From: SG8-41 sp963802355
GTDB taxonomy: Bacteria > Pseudomonadota > Gammaproteobacteria > Burkholderiales > SG8-41
Length of the DNA: 64,000 bases
Assembly: GCA_963802355.1 (NCBI GenBank)
Contig: CAWDIV010000004.1
Coordinates: 1 to 64,000, forward strand
Reading direction: 5' to 3'
A program made the translations under genes and the position numbers. The notes beneath the pieces are model-generated. The model worked only from the letters and a program-made list of their open reading frames with translations. It was not told where the DNA came from and ran no database searches. Positions 48,611-57,917 of the stretch are shown piece after piece; within the stretch, counting starts at the first letter, position 1; every line of letters starts with the position of its first letter.

Positions 48611-49591
48611 ATGGGCGGCCGCGGATGGTCAGTTACGTATTGCCTTGCGTCACTCGCTGTTGCCACCTTCCTGCATAGCTCGCCCGCGGCAGCCCAGCCC
48701 TACCCGCACAGACCGATCCGGATGATTGTGCCCACCTCTCCGGGAGGCGTGACGGACGTGGCGGCGCGCGTAATTTCGCCCCGGCTTTCGGAAGCGCTCG
48801 GCCAGCAGATCGTCGTCGATAACCGCGCCGGCGCCGGCGGGATCATCGGCACCGATACCGTAGCCAAGGCCGTGCCGGACGGCCACACGCTGCTCGCCGT
48901 ATTCGACAGCTTCATCTCCAATCCCTATGTCTTCAAGGACGTGCCTTACAGCACCGTAAAGGATTTTTCCCCGGTCTCGCTGATGATCCTGGGGCCGCAG
49001 CTGTTCGTCGTGCATCCCCGGCTCGGCGTGAAGACTTTCAACGACTTTCTCGCGCTGGCGAAAGCCAAGCGCGTCCCGATCAACTACGCGACCGCGGGCG
49101 CGGCTACCTCGAGCCGGCTATCCGTGGAGCTGTTCAAGATCACCGCCAATCTCGAAGCAAATCTCATCCACTACAAGGGCGGGGGGCCGGCTCTCACGGA
49201 CCTGCTTGGCGGCCACGTCGAAGCCATGATCGCATCAGCGGGCCTGGTACTGCCCCACGTCAAAACCGGCCGGCTGACGGTGCTTGCCGTCACGTCAAAG
49301 GGCCGCACCGATATCGTGCCGGGTGTGCCGGCAATCAGCGAGTTTTATCCGCAGTTCGAAGCCCAGTCGTGGGTGGGCGTGCTGGCGCCCGCGGCAACGC
49401 CTCGCAACATCATTCAGCGCCTGAACGCTGAGATCAACAAGGCGCTCGCCGCCCCGGAAGTGAAGGAGCGTTTCGTGCAATTGGGATTCGAGATCGTCGG
49501 CAGCACGCCTGAGCATTTCGGGAAGTGGATACGCGAGGAGTCCGCGAAATGGGGAAAGGTCATCCGCGAGCAGCGTATCACCGCAGATTGA
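48611..49591 (+). CDS. Bug/TctC-family receptor
   Basis: A protein of 326 residues with a signal peptide (LASLAVATFLHSSPAAAQ). Bug hallmarks: PYPHRPIRMIVPTSPGGVTD, VVDNRAGAGGIIG, VAKAVPDGHTLL, NYATAGAATSSRLSVELF and IHYKGGGPALTDLLGGHVE. It is transcribed alone, away from the other three Bug genes and on the opposite strand. It could serve the nearby IorAB oxidoreductase by recruiting an aromatic or heterocyclic acid; that is inference from position. Confidence 0.9.
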   Translation: MGGRGWSVTYCLASLAVATFLHSSPAAAQPYPHRPIRMIVPTSPGGVTDVAARVISPRLSEALGQQIVVDNRAGAGGIIGTDTVAKAVPDGHTLLAVFDSFISNPYVFKDVPYSTVKDFSPVSLMILGPQLFVVHPRLGVKTFNDFLALAKAKRVPINYATAGAATSSRLSVELFKITANLEANLIHYKGGGPALTDLLGGHVEAMIASAGLVLPHVKTGRLTVLAVTSKGRTDIVPGVPAISEFYPQFEAQSWVGVLAPAATPRNIIQRLNAEINKALAAPEVKERFVQLGFEIVGSTPEHFGKWIREESAKWGKVIREQRITAD

Positions 49592-49790
49592 GCGCCCGCA
49601 TGCCACGAGCGTCATCCTGCATGATCGGCAGGCAGGCCGGATGCGTTTAGGGATACCCGAAGTTCGGCACTCAATCTGAATGAAGAACAACATGAAACGG
49701 TATTGCACTCGCGTAAAAGCGCGGCCGATGACCGCGGCTGCCTCTTCTGACGGACCTTCCGTAAAATAAATCGATCTGTCGTCTGCAGCG

Positions 49791-50516
49791 ATGACCCAAG
49801 GCCGTGCCTATCGCTATTACGAGTTCGTGATGGCGGGCTTCGTCACGGTGCTGATTTGCTCGAACCTGATCGGCCCGGCGAAAATTGCGCAATGGGACAC
49901 GCCGTGGCTCGCTGGAATCCATCCGGGGCTCGCCACACTCACGTTCGGCGCCGGTTTGCTCTTCTTCCCGATCTCGTATGTGTTCGGCGACATCCTGACG
50001 GAGGTGTACGGCTATTCCCGCGCCCGCAGGGTGATCTGGGCGGGCTTTGCGGGCCTCGCCTTTGCCTCGTTCATGGCGGCGGTTGTGGTCGCGCTACCCC
50101 CGGCGCGGTTCTGGGGGCACCAGGCGGCCTACGAGGTCGCCTTTGGATCGACATGGCGGATCGTGGGCGCCTCGATGATCGCTTATTTCTGCGGTGAATT
50201 CGTGAATTCCTACGTCCTTGCCAGGATGAAAGTGCTCACCGCGGGAAAATGGCTGTGGACCCGCACGATCGGCTCCACCGTCGCCGGGGAAGCGATCGAT
50301 TCCGCCCTGTTTTATCCCCTCGCCTTCTACGGCAGCGGGATGATCCCGGACGACAAGCTGCCGCTCGTCATGCTGGCGCAGTTCGTGGGCAAAGTAACCG
50401 TCGAGGTGATCTTCACGCCGATCACCTACAAGATCGTCGGGTTCCTGAAGCGCGCCGAGCGCGAGGACTACTTCGACCGCGGCACGAATTTCAACCCGTT
50501 CACCCTAAAGGCGTGA
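49791..50516 (+). CDS. Queuosine precursor transporter (YhhQ/VUT family)
   Basis: Integral membrane protein of 241 residues. It has six hydrophobic segments, the family motif LIGPAKIA and FFPISYVFGDILTEVYGYSRARRVIWAGF, then the late GSTVAGEAIDSALFYPLAFYG with the conserved acidic residue, and GKVTVEVIFTPITYKIVGFLK. YhhQ in E. coli imports the queuosine precursors preQ0/preQ1. The gene is intact and stands alone. Confidence 0.88.
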   Translation: MTQGRAYRYYEFVMAGFVTVLICSNLIGPAKIAQWDTPWLAGIHPGLATLTFGAGLLFFPISYVFGDILTEVYGYSRARRVIWAGFAGLAFASFMAAVVVALPPARFWGHQAAYEVAFGSTWRIVGASMIAYFCGEFVNSYVLARMKVLTAGKWLWTRTIGSTVAGEAIDSALFYPLAFYGSGMIPDDKLPLVMLAQFVGKVTVEVIFTPITYKIVGFLKRAEREDYFDRGTNFNPFTLKA

Positions 50517-50685
50517 CTTCACATCGTGACTGCTCAGCACGTTGAAGACATTGCTTCGTGCCATGCTGCAGCGCGTGACGCCGTGAACGGGTGCACGAAC
50601 AACGAGGACCGAGTAACGATAAACCCGTGCATCGGCACATTGTGAGAGGTAAAGCACCAGCGACACCGTATCATGCCACGCCTCA

Positions 50686-51882
50686 TCAGCCTTTGACGCA
50701 GACGACCTGCTTCAGCGTGTGCACCGTTTCGACGAGGTCGCGCTGGTTTTCCATCACCTCGTCTATCGACTTGTAGGCGCCGGGAATCTCGTCGATCACG
50801 CCCCGATCCTTGCGGCAAACGACTCCCGAGGTCTGCGCCATGAGGTCCTGCGGCGTAAATGACTTCTGCGCCTGAGTGCGGCTCATGCGGCGGCCCGCTC
50901 CGTGCGCGGACGATTGAAAGCTCTCTTCCGATCCCTTGCCGCGCACGATGTAGGACTTCGCACCCATGCTGCCGGGGATAATTCCCAGGTCGCCCTGGCG
51001 GGCACGGATCGCGCCTTTGCGCGTCACCCACACGTCCTTGCCGTAATGGTGCTCGCGCTCGACATAGTTGTGGTGGCAGTTGACGACTTCGCTCGTCACT
51101 TCGAAAGGCGGCAGGTGCCGCCGCATGGCGGCAAGCACGAGTTCCACCATCGCGCGCCGGTTTGCCGCGGCGTAGTCCTGCGCCCAGCCTACCGCTTCGA
51201 CGTAGTCATCGAAGTGGCCCGCGCCTTCCTGGAAATACGCAAGATCGCGGTCCGGCAGCCGGATCTGGCTGCGCTCGGCATCGCGCCTCGCGAGCTCGAT
51301 GAAATACGTGCCGATGGCATTGCCGATGCCGCGGCTGCCCGAATGCAGCATCACCCACACTTGGTTTGCCTCGTCGAGACAGACTTCGACGAAGTGGTTG
51401 CCTCCGCCGAGCGTGCCCATCTGATAGACCCAGTTTTGGGTGCGTGGGAAGCGTTTCTCGATCTGCGGATGCGCGTCGAGTATGCGTTTCAGCCGGCGTT
51501 CGAAGGGCTTTGCCGCCTGCGTTAAGGCGCGTCCTTCCTTGTGCTGGTCGCGCCCGACCGGAACGTCTCGGGAGATCTGGTCGAAGACGCGCCTGAGCCC
51601 GGCCTCGTCGAAATCGTTGGCGGTGAGCGAAGTACGAGTTGCGATCATGCCGCAACCGATATCGACCCCCACGGCTGCCGGGATGATTGCACGGTCGGTC
51701 GCGATGACCGAGCCCACGGTGGCGCCTATGCCCGTGTGCACGTCGGGCATGGCCGCGACGTGATGGTGCACGATCGGCAGCTGCGACACATTGACGAGCT
51801 GCTGACGCGCCTGGGCCTCGATGTCCCCGGTGTAGATCTTTACCGGGACCCGACCCTCTTCGATGATTTGCCTGACGGGCAT
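50686..51882 (-). CDS. rtcB: RNA-splicing ligase RtcB
   Basis: A protein of 398 residues. RtcB joins 2',3'-cyclic phosphate or 3'-phosphate RNA ends to 5'-OH ends using GTP and Mn2+. The metal-site motifs are present: MPDVHTGIGATVGSVI, GVDIGCGM with Cys78, GGGNHFVEVC and HSGSRG. The SAHGAGRRMSR motif near residues 327-337 carries the histidine that is guanylylated. The family C-terminus is shortened: about 400 residues versus 408-480 elsewhere, within the range of the bacterial RtcB1 group. No rtcA or RNA-repair partner is adjacent. The gene is intact. Confidence 0.93.
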   Translation of the reverse strand: MPVRQIIEEGRVPVKIYTGDIEAQARQQLVNVSQLPIVHHHVAAMPDVHTGIGATVGSVIATDRAIIPAAVGVDIGCGMIATRTSLTANDFDEAGLRRVFDQISRDVPVGRDQHKEGRALTQAAKPFERRLKRILDAHPQIEKRFPRTQNWVYQMGTLGGGNHFVEVCLDEANQVWVMLHSGSRGIGNAIGTYFIELARRDAERSQIRLPDRDLAYFQEGAGHFDDYVEAVGWAQDYAAANRRAMVELVLAAMRRHLPPFEVTSEVVNCHHNYVEREHHYGKDVWVTRKGAIRARQGDLGIIPGSMGAKSYIVRGKGSEESFQSSAHGAGRRMSRTQAQKSFTPQDLMAQTSGVVCRKDRGVIDEIPGAYKSIDEVMENQRDLVETVHTLKQVVCVKG

Positions 51883-51892
51883 GAATGCGTGA

Positions 51893-51996
51893 CGAGTGAT
51901 GGGTGATGGGTGAAGGGTGTCAAGGCCTAGACCGGTGGAAGCGAAGAGTGTTCCAGCCTAGCCACTCATCACTCATCATCACCCATCACGCATCAC
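51893..51996. repeat. GTGATGGGTGATGG / CATCACCCATCA inverted clusters
   Basis: Tandem GTGATGGG-type units (51895-51920) and their inverted counterparts (CACTCATCACTCATCATCAC, 51963-51996) bracket about 45 bases after the rtcB start. They can fold into a large stem. Such units are common intergenic filler in Betaproteobacteria. Confidence 0.6.
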
Positions 51997-52007
51997 CAGA
52001 AGTTCGT

Positions 52008-52080
52008 CAGGGTGGTGAGATTCGAACTCACGACCTCCTGCGCTCAGGGCAATGCTACCACGCGCGGTAACCCGCTGATT
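52008..52080 (-). tRNA. tRNA-like sequence, probably a degraded tRNA
   Basis: On the minus strand a perfect T-arm (GTGAGTTCGAATCTCAC, 52015-52031) is preceded by the variable-loop-like AGGTC and followed by an acceptor 3' strand CACCCTGA then CGA in place of CCA. A D-arm-like GTGGTAGC lies upstream. The 5' acceptor strand (TCAGCGGGTT) pairs only if extra bases are looped out, and the anticodon stem is too short (CCTG/CAGG). Either a tRNA damaged by sequence errors or a pseudo-tRNA left at an integration site. Confidence 0.4.
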
Positions 52081-52130
52081 CGGCTCTGATCAACCAACTG
52101 CTGGTTGTAGGCCCTGAACGAGGGAACAGG

Positions 52131-52830
52131 CTATCCGCCGACGCCCAGATAGGTGGTCGTGACCTGCCAGTCGGCACGCAGCTGATCGGGAGTGCCTTCG
52201 AAGACCACGGTCCCATGGTCGATCACGTAGACGCGGTCGGCGAGCTGGAGAGCCATCTCGGCGTTCTGCTCGACAAGGAGCATGCTGACGTGCTCCTGCT
52301 TGAGAGTGCGGATCGTTCCCATGACCGCGTCGACGACCAGAGGCGCAAGGCCCTGGGAGGGCTCGTCCAGCAGCAGGAGATCGGGGCCAGTGAGCAGGGC
52401 GCGCGCGATGGCGAGCATCTGCTGCTCGCCGCCCGAGAGCTCGCGTCCCTTGTGGTTCAGCCGCTCCCGCAAGGTCGGGAAGCGCTCGAGGACCGTCTCC
52501 ATCTGCCAGCGCGAGCTCGCGCGCCGGGCGATGGCAAGGTTTTCGCGTGCGGTGAGGTAGGAGAAGATGCCGCGCGTTTCGGGAACGAGGGCGACGCCCA
52601 TCTGGCTGATCGTGTGGGCGTCGAGCCCTGCGATGCTGCGGCCCTTGTAGAGTATCTCGCCCATGCGGGGCGGGATTCAGACCGGTGACTGAACGCAGGG
52701 TAGTCGTTTTCCCCGCGCCGTTTCGACCGAGGAGAGCGACGACTTCGCCTTCGGCCAGGTTCAGCGACAGGCCGTGCAGGATGTGGCCCAGGCCGTAGTA
52801 GGTGTCGATGCGTTTGATGTCGAGGATCAT
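52131..52830 (-). CDS. livF: LivF-type branched-chain amino acid ABC transporter ATPase, one frameshift
   Basis: ATG 52830 starts ILDIKRIDTYYGLGHILHGL with Walker A GRNGAGKTTT. After a shift near 52670 the rest is in another frame (ISQMGVALVPETRGIFSYLTAREN, signature LSGGEQQMLAIARAL, Walker B LLLLDEPSQGLAP, VLLVEQN-type LLVEQNAEMALQLADRVYV). It ends GVGG at 52131. The length of about 234 residues is typical for LivF. Its start overlaps the livG stop. Confidence 0.88.
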
Positions 52831-53582
52831 GCTGCGCTGGCCACGCCGCCCAGGTACGCGCGGCGCACCTCGGGGTTTTTCTGGATTTCGTCGGGGGTGC
52901 CCTCGGCGATCAGGCTGCCGAAGTGCATGACCGAGATGCGGTCGGAGACCCTCATGATGATGTCCATCTTGTGCTCGATGAGCACGATCGTGTAGCGGCC
53001 CTTGAGCGCGCGCACCAGCGCGACCATCTTGCGCGTTTCTTCGGGGGACAGGCCGGCGGCCGGCTCGTCCAGCAGCAGCACGCGAGGCGCCGCGGCGAGT
53101 GCGATGGCGAGCTCGAGCTGGCGCTGCTCGCCATGCGAGATCTCGCGCGCCACTTGATTTTCTTTACTGGATAAACCCACGTCGGAGAGCGCCTGCCGCG
53201 CTCGCTCGGTGACCTCCGCGTAGCGGTCTTTCTTTTTCCAAAGCAGGCCTTTCCACGACGGCCCGGTCGCAAAGGCCGCGACCCAGGCATTGTCGAGCAG
53301 CGAAAACGCGGGGAACACGTTGGTGCGCTGGAACGATCGCGCGAGGCCCAGATGCGCGATGCGGTGCGCCCGCGTGCCGGTTATTTCCCTTCCATCCAGA
53401 AGTATCCGGCCTGAGGTCGGGACAAACGTGCCGGTTAGCAGGTTGAAAAGCGTGGTCTTGCCCGCGCCGTTGGGGCCGATGATCGAGTGCAGGCTGCCGG
53501 CCTCGATATTCAGCGTCACATCGTTGACCGCAGCGAGCGCCCCGAAGGACTTGGTCAGATTTTCTGTTTGGAGAATCGCCAT
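52827..53582 (-). CDS. livG: LivG-type ABC transporter ATPase
   Basis: A protein of 251 residues from ATG 53580-53582. Walker A is GPNGAGKTT, followed by the LivG insertion SFQRTNVFPAFSLLDNAWVA, signature ISHGEQRQLELAIAL, Walker B VLLLDEPAAGLSPEE and the H-loop VLIEHKMD. It begins 28 bases inside livM and its stop overlaps the livF start, so translation is coupled. Confidence 0.92.
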   Translation of the reverse strand: MAILQTENLTKSFGALAAVNDVTLNIEAGSLHSIIGPNGAGKTTLFNLLTGTFVPTSGRILLDGREITGTRAHRIAHLGLARSFQRTNVFPAFSLLDNAWVAAFATGPSWKGLLWKKKDRYAEVTERARQALSDVGLSSKENQVAREISHGEQRQLELAIALAAAPRVLLLDEPAAGLSPEETRKMVALVRALKGRYTIVLIEHKMDIIMRVSDRISVMHFGSLIAEGTPDEIQKNPEVRRAYLGGVASAA

Positions 53583-54481
53583 GACAGGAAACGGGACCAC
53601 GCCTCTACCACACCACCACGGAAGAAGAGCACCACGATCACGAAAGCCACGCCGAGGAGCAGCGGCCAGCGCGCCCACATCACGCTCACCGACTCCGACA
53701 GCCAGATGAAGATGAACGATCCGATGATCGGCCCGTAGAGCGAGCCACTGCCGCCAATCAGCGTGGCGAACACTACGTTGCCCGAAAACACGAAGCTGAT
53801 CGCTTCCAGCGGCACGATGCCGAAGAGCATCGCGTAGAGCACCCCCGCCAGGCCGGAGAAGGCGCCGCCGATGACGAAGGCGACGAGCTTGAAGCGCGGC
53901 ACGTTGTAGCCCACCGCCTCGGCGCGCACCTCGTTCTCCCGGATCGCCTGCAGGATCTTGCCCAAAGGCGACTCGACGACCCGCTTCATTACCCAAAGAG
54001 AAATCAAAAAAAGGACTGATACAAAGATGTAGTAGTTGAGCGGATCCTTGAAGTCGATACCGAAGAACACCGGCCGCCCGATTCCCGGCATGCCGTCCTC
54101 GCCGCCGGTGACGCTGGTCCACTGGTAGGCGATGAAGTAGAAGAGCTGGTTCAGCGCGAAGGTCAGCATGATGAAGTAGATACCGGAGCGCTGCACGCAG
54201 AGGTAGCCCACCAGCAGGGCCGAGAGCGCGCCGACGCCGATGCCGATGCCGAGAGCCGCGAAGACGTTGATGGCGTAGTGCTTGAGGAGGTAGCCCGCCA
54301 CGTAGGCCGCCGAGCCGAAGAAGGTCGACTGGCCGAAGGAAAGGAGCCCCGTGTAGCCCAGGAGCAGGTTCAGCCCCAGCCCGAAGATCGCGAAGATCCA
54401 GATCTCGGTGGCGATGGCGTGGCGCACGAGGAGCGGCAGCAGCACTACCGCCGCGAGGATCGCAAGATTTGTCTTGTTCAT
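53555..54481 (-). CDS. livM: LivM-type permease
   Basis: A protein of 308 residues from ATG 54479-54481, about ten hydrophobic segments. The permease motifs GLGLNLLLGYTGLLSFGQSTFFG and GVLYAMLFGIVPLEAISFVFSGNVVFATLIGGSGSLYGPIIGS are typical of LivM. It overlaps the livH stop (4 bases) and the livG start. A longer upstream frame is a shadow of livH. Confidence 0.92.
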   Translation of the reverse strand: MNKTNLAILAAVVLLPLLVRHAIATEIWIFAIFGLGLNLLLGYTGLLSFGQSTFFGSAAYVAGYLLKHYAINVFAALGIGIGVGALSALLVGYLCVQRSGIYFIMLTFALNQLFYFIAYQWTSVTGGEDGMPGIGRPVFFGIDFKDPLNYYIFVSVLFLISLWVMKRVVESPLGKILQAIRENEVRAEAVGYNVPRFKLVAFVIGGAFSGLAGVLYAMLFGIVPLEAISFVFSGNVVFATLIGGSGSLYGPIIGSFIFIWLSESVSVMWARWPLLLGVAFVIVVLFFRGGVVEAWSRFLSWRFSKQKI

Positions 54482-55335
54482 CTGATGCCAAACAAACCCT
54501 GGGGTCGGATAACCAGCACCGCCGCCATCACCAGGTAGATGACCGCGACCGAGGCCTCGGTCCAGTAGGCCGCCACGACGGCCTGGGCGACGCCGATCAG
54601 CACGCCGGCGGCGATGGCGCCCAGCACGTTGCCCATGCCGCCGAGCGCGACGACCACGAAAGCGATCCCCAGCATGTCCACGCCCATGCCCGGCGAGAGC
54701 CCGCGGATCGGCGCGGTGAGCGCGCCGGCGATCCCGGCGAGGTAGGCGCCCAGCGCAAAGGCTACGGTGAACAGGCGGTGGATGTCGATGCCGAGCAGCG
54801 ACACCATCTCCTTGTTCTCGATGCCGGCGCGCATGATCGCGCCGTAGCGCGTCTTCTCGAGGAACAGCCACGTGGCGACCACCAGCAGCCCCGCGACCAC
54901 CATGACGAACAGCCGGTACTTGGGATAGAAGGTGAAGCCGAGATCGACCCCGCCGCGCAGGATCGGCGGCGGCAGCTGGCTGATGCCGACCGGCCCCCAG
55001 ATGAGGATGATGCTCTCGGCGATGATCAGCGACAGGCCGAAGGTGAAGAGCAGCTGGTAGTCGTGCCCCGCCGCGTAGAGCCGGCGGATCCCCGCGTACT
55101 CGATGGCGAGCCCGAGCAGCGCTACGCCGATCGGCGCCACCACCAGCGCGACCCAGAAATTCCCGACGGCATTGATCGCACTGACCATCAGGTATGCGCC
55201 CACGGCGAACAGCGCGCCGTGAGCGAAATTGGGGATGTTCAGGATCCCCGCGATCAGGGCCAGCCCCAGCCCCATGAGGGCATAAAGCATCCCCGTCGCG
55301 ATCCCGTTAAGGATCTGACCGAAGAGTAGATTCAA
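54478..55335 (-). CDS. livH: LivH-type permease
   Basis: A protein of 285 residues starting with TTG (55333-55335), just 3 bases after the substrate-binding gene. The family N-terminus LLFGQILNGIATGMLYALMGLGLALIAGILNIPNFAHGAL is complete. The late GLSPGMGVDMLGIAFVVVALGGMGNVLGAIAAG motif and the end VIRPQGLFGIR are typical. Eight or so hydrophobic segments. Forms the inner-membrane channel with LivM. Confidence 0.92.
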   Translation of the reverse strand: MNLLFGQILNGIATGMLYALMGLGLALIAGILNIPNFAHGALFAVGAYLMVSAINAVGNFWVALVVAPIGVALLGLAIEYAGIRRLYAAGHDYQLLFTFGLSLIIAESIILIWGPVGISQLPPPILRGGVDLGFTFYPKYRLFVMVVAGLLVVATWLFLEKTRYGAIMRAGIENKEMVSLLGIDIHRLFTVAFALGAYLAGIAGALTAPIRGLSPGMGVDMLGIAFVVVALGGMGNVLGAIAAGVLIGVAQAVVAAYWTEASVAVIYLVMAAVLVIRPQGLFGIR

Positions 55336-55338
55336 AAA

Positions 55339-56568
55339 CTAAAAACCACCGATATCCTTGCAGGCGGCATATTCCTTCGGCAGCGGCGCGTCGCCGGTGG
55401 CGATGATGTCGGCGAAGTCCGTCGGATGCTTCATCGCCGACTTCGTCTTGCAGCGCATGAAGAAGTATGGCCGGATGTTCTGGTGCGTGGCGGCGTCCAT
55501 CCGCATGGGCCCAACGATATCGTTGACCTCGATCCCCTCCAGCGCCTTGATGACGTCCTGCACCTCGGCCGACTTGGCCTTGTCGAAGCCGGCGAGCAGC
55601 AGCCGGGTCATGGAGTAGGAAGCCGAGGGCGCGTAGCCCGGCGGGTTGCCCCACTTCGTCTGATAGCTCTTGACGAAGGCCTTGGCCACCGGCGTATCGG
55701 CGGTGTAGTAGAAGTTCGACCCGACCCAGGTGTTCTCGCGGATCTCGGGCGTGAGCTGCACCAGCTCTTCCACGCCGGAAGACCAGCTCATGATCAGCGG
55801 GATCTTCGGCGTGAGGCCGAAGTTGAAGATTTCGCGCGCGCCGGCGACCGCATCGCCGCCGAAGTTGATCATCACCACCACGTCGGGCCGGTTCGCCGCC
55901 GCCTTCTGCGCGTAGTTGGAGAACTCGCGCTCGCCCAGCGGATGGCGGTCGGCGCCGACGAACTCGATGCCGTGCGTCTTGCCAACCTCCTTGATGTACT
56001 TCTCGACCGACCAGCCGAACGCGTAGTCGGCGACCAGCAGATGCCAGCGCCTCGCCTTCGGGTTGGCCTTCATGAAGGCGTCTACCACGGTCTTCGCTGC
56101 CGTGTACGGGCTCGCCGCCCACTGGAACGAGTAGCGGTGGCAGCGCGACCCGGAGATGTCCTCCGTGCCGCCACTGAAGAGGTGCACCACTTTCTTGCGC
56201 TTCGCCACCTCCGACACCGCGAGCGCTACACCGGAGGACCAGGGCCCGATCATGAAGCGCGCGCCTTCACCGTCGATCGCTTCTTCGGCGCGCCGGGTGG
56301 ACGTGCCCGCCTGCGTGGCGCCATCGCGCGTGACGTACTTGATGGACCGGCCGAGCACTTTCATGTCGCGCTCCTCGAGCGCCATGCGCGTCCCGCGGTC
56401 GTTGAGCGGCCCGACGTCGGCGAAGGCGCCAGTTTGATCCCACAGGCCGAGAATCACGATCTCTTTCTGCTGAGCCCGGATGATCCCCGGAAAACCAAGC
56501 CCCGTCGCGGCGCCTGCCGCCCCGAGCGCTCCAATTTTCAGGATGTCCCTGCGTTTGAGCTGGCTCAT
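55339..56568 (-). CDS. LivK-type periplasmic substrate-binding protein
   Basis: A protein of 409 residues with a Tat-like signal (LKRRDILKIGALGAAGAATGLG). It is a Peripla_BP_6 (type I) protein: EIVILGLWDQTGAFADVGPLNDRGTRMALEE, ARFMIGPWSSGVALAVSEVAKRKKVVHLFSGGTEDISG, RWHLLVADYAFGWSVEKYI, ADRHPLGEREFSNYAQKAAANRPDVVV. Such receptors bind branched-chain amino acids, amides, urea or aromatic acids. The W/Y-rich pocket here does not tell which. First gene of the five-gene liv operon on the minus strand, divergent from the PHA operon. Confidence 0.9.
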   Translation of the reverse strand: MSQLKRRDILKIGALGAAGAATGLGFPGIIRAQQKEIVILGLWDQTGAFADVGPLNDRGTRMALEERDMKVLGRSIKYVTRDGATQAGTSTRRAEEAIDGEGARFMIGPWSSGVALAVSEVAKRKKVVHLFSGGTEDISGSRCHRYSFQWAASPYTAAKTVVDAFMKANPKARRWHLLVADYAFGWSVEKYIKEVGKTHGIEFVGADRHPLGEREFSNYAQKAAANRPDVVVMINFGGDAVAGAREIFNFGLTPKIPLIMSWSSGVEELVQLTPEIRENTWVGSNFYYTADTPVAKAFVKSYQTKWGNPPGYAPSASYSMTRLLLAGFDKAKSAEVQDVIKALEGIEVNDIVGPMRMDAATHQNIRPYFFMRCKTKSAMKHPTDFADIIATGDAPLPKEYAACKDIGGF

Positions 56569-56806
56569 GTCCGCTCCTCCCCTCGAAAGCCGTGAGTTGC
56601 AGTCTACTACGGTTCGGAAACTCGATGACGCTGGTTCGTAGGCTGCGGCTGTGTGCCCGTTTCGCAGGCCTCGAAGAATTTCTTGGCAATCCCCGTAATC
56701 GACGTCATGTCGATTGACTACTCGCCGGTTCGGCGATAATGTAATGGATGGTGGGGAGGGGCATTCAAAACTCCTTATTCACGAACCATGAAGGAGTGGT
56801 GAGCGG

Positions 56807-57199
56807 ATGAGCGTCAAAATTCCTTCCAGCTTCGACTTCGGCATCGACCTCGGGGCCGACATCAGCGGCATCCCGACCAACTACACGATCAACACCAACG
56901 TCTCGCCGATCACGCTGAACCTCGGGCCGATCGAGATCCGGCCGCTGGAGTTCAAGCCGGTCGACATCTCGCTGCGCCTGAAGGAGATTCCCTCCATCCG
57001 CGCGCACCTGCCGCTGGACTACCGTGTGGGTTTGTCGGTGCTGGGCGCCGAGCTCCTGTGCGTGCGCCTGTGCGGCCAGGGTCAGGTGATCACCGAGCCG
57101 TATCTGGCCAACCCCTGCGAAGTACGCACCGGTCTACAGCGCCAGCCGGACCTGGCCACGCTCGACAGGCTCGTGTCCAGCGGTGCGGGCCATGACTGA
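56807..57199 (+). CDS. Conserved hypothetical protein 1 of the PHA synthase operon
   Basis: A protein of 130 residues from ATG 56807 preceded by AAGGAG. No signal peptide. The N-terminal two thirds alternate short polar strands (SSFDFGIDLGADISG, YTINTNVSPITLNLGPIEIRPLEFKPVDISLRLKEIP), with a repeated 'PIxLNLxPIxIxPLxFxPVxISL' rhythm suggesting a beta-solenoid or open sheet. It then becomes compact (HLPLDYRVGLSVLGAELLCVRLCGQGQVITEPYLANPCEV), with three cysteines. I do not recognise a characterised family. It opens a five-gene operon and overlaps the next gene by 8 bases. Confidence 0.75.
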   Translation: MSVKIPSSFDFGIDLGADISGIPTNYTINTNVSPITLNLGPIEIRPLEFKPVDISLRLKEIPSIRAHLPLDYRVGLSVLGAELLCVRLCGQGQVITEPYLANPCEVRTGLQRQPDLATLDRLVSSGAGHD

Positions 57200-57917
57200 G
57201 AAGCGCCGCGCCTCGGTCGACTTTCTGGGCCCGCCGACGCGACTGCGCCTCGCCACGGCAGACTTCGATACGATCGCGTCGGCCTGCGCCGTTCACTGGC
57301 CCAAGGGCCAATACACTCAAGCACAACCGGTGCTGCGCCGCGGCCGCGATCCTGCGCACACAAGGTTGCGCCTGGACCCCGCGACACCGCCCGGCGACTA
57401 CACCGCAGTGCTCGAACTCGCCGACGGCGGCAAGCGCGAGGTCACCGTCTCGGTCGAGCCGCGGCCGCGCTTGCGCGTTGCGCCGAGTGAGCTGGGCTTC
57501 GCCGGCCCGCCGGGCGGAGCGGTGTCGGCGCGGCTGCTGCTGGAGAACCGTGGCAACGTCGGCATCGCAATCGGCGACGCGCTCGTCACCGGGGTCTTCG
57601 ACGATGACGGGATCGAGACCGCGCTCGCCAGCACCTACCGCATGGAAACCGACGACCTGAACAAGATCGTCGGCAACGTGTTCGCGCGTTTGCGCGAAGC
57701 GCATGGCGGCCTGTTGCGTCTGCGCGTGGCCGAGGGCGCCGGCGAGTTGATCCCGGGCGAGCGGCGCGTGCTCGTGCTCGAGACCACGCTGAGCTCCAAG
57801 CTGCGTCCCGGACACGGCTACCACGGGGTGCTGGAGATTGGCGGGCATGGCATTTCGGTGCATCTGCAAATCGAAGGCGCGGATACCGACGACAAGCACG
57901 AAGGAGCGATTCGATGA
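57192..57917 (+). CDS. Ig-like-domain protein 2 of the PHA synthase operon
   Basis: About 241 residues from ATG 57192 (a GTG at 57183 is possible), overlapping the preceding stop. No signal peptide. The composition is beta-rich with Ig/immunoglobulin-like strand patterns: TRLRLDPATPPGDYTAVLELADGGKREVTVSVEPRPRLRV then PSELGFAGPPGGAVSARLLLENRGNVGIAIGD, and LVLETTLSSKLRPGHGYHGVLEIGGHGISVHLQIEG. The middle of the protein has a short helical stretch (METDDLNKIVGNVFARLREA). Two Ig-like domains are likely. No homologue of known function is recognised; the stop overlaps the next start. Confidence 0.7.
   Translation: MTEKRRASVDFLGPPTRLRLATADFDTIASACAVHWPKGQYTQAQPVLRRGRDPAHTRLRLDPATPPGDYTAVLELADGGKREVTVSVEPRPRLRVAPSELGFAGPPGGAVSARLLLENRGNVGIAIGDALVTGVFDDDGIETALASTYRMETDDLNKIVGNVFARLREAHGGLLRLRVAEGAGELIPGERRVLVLETTLSSKLRPGHGYHGVLEIGGHGISVHLQIEGADTDDKHEGAIR

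Noticed and set aside
51893..52000. CRISPR-like GTGATGG repeats
   Set aside because: Units are short, irregular and palindromically arranged; no unique spacers of constant length.
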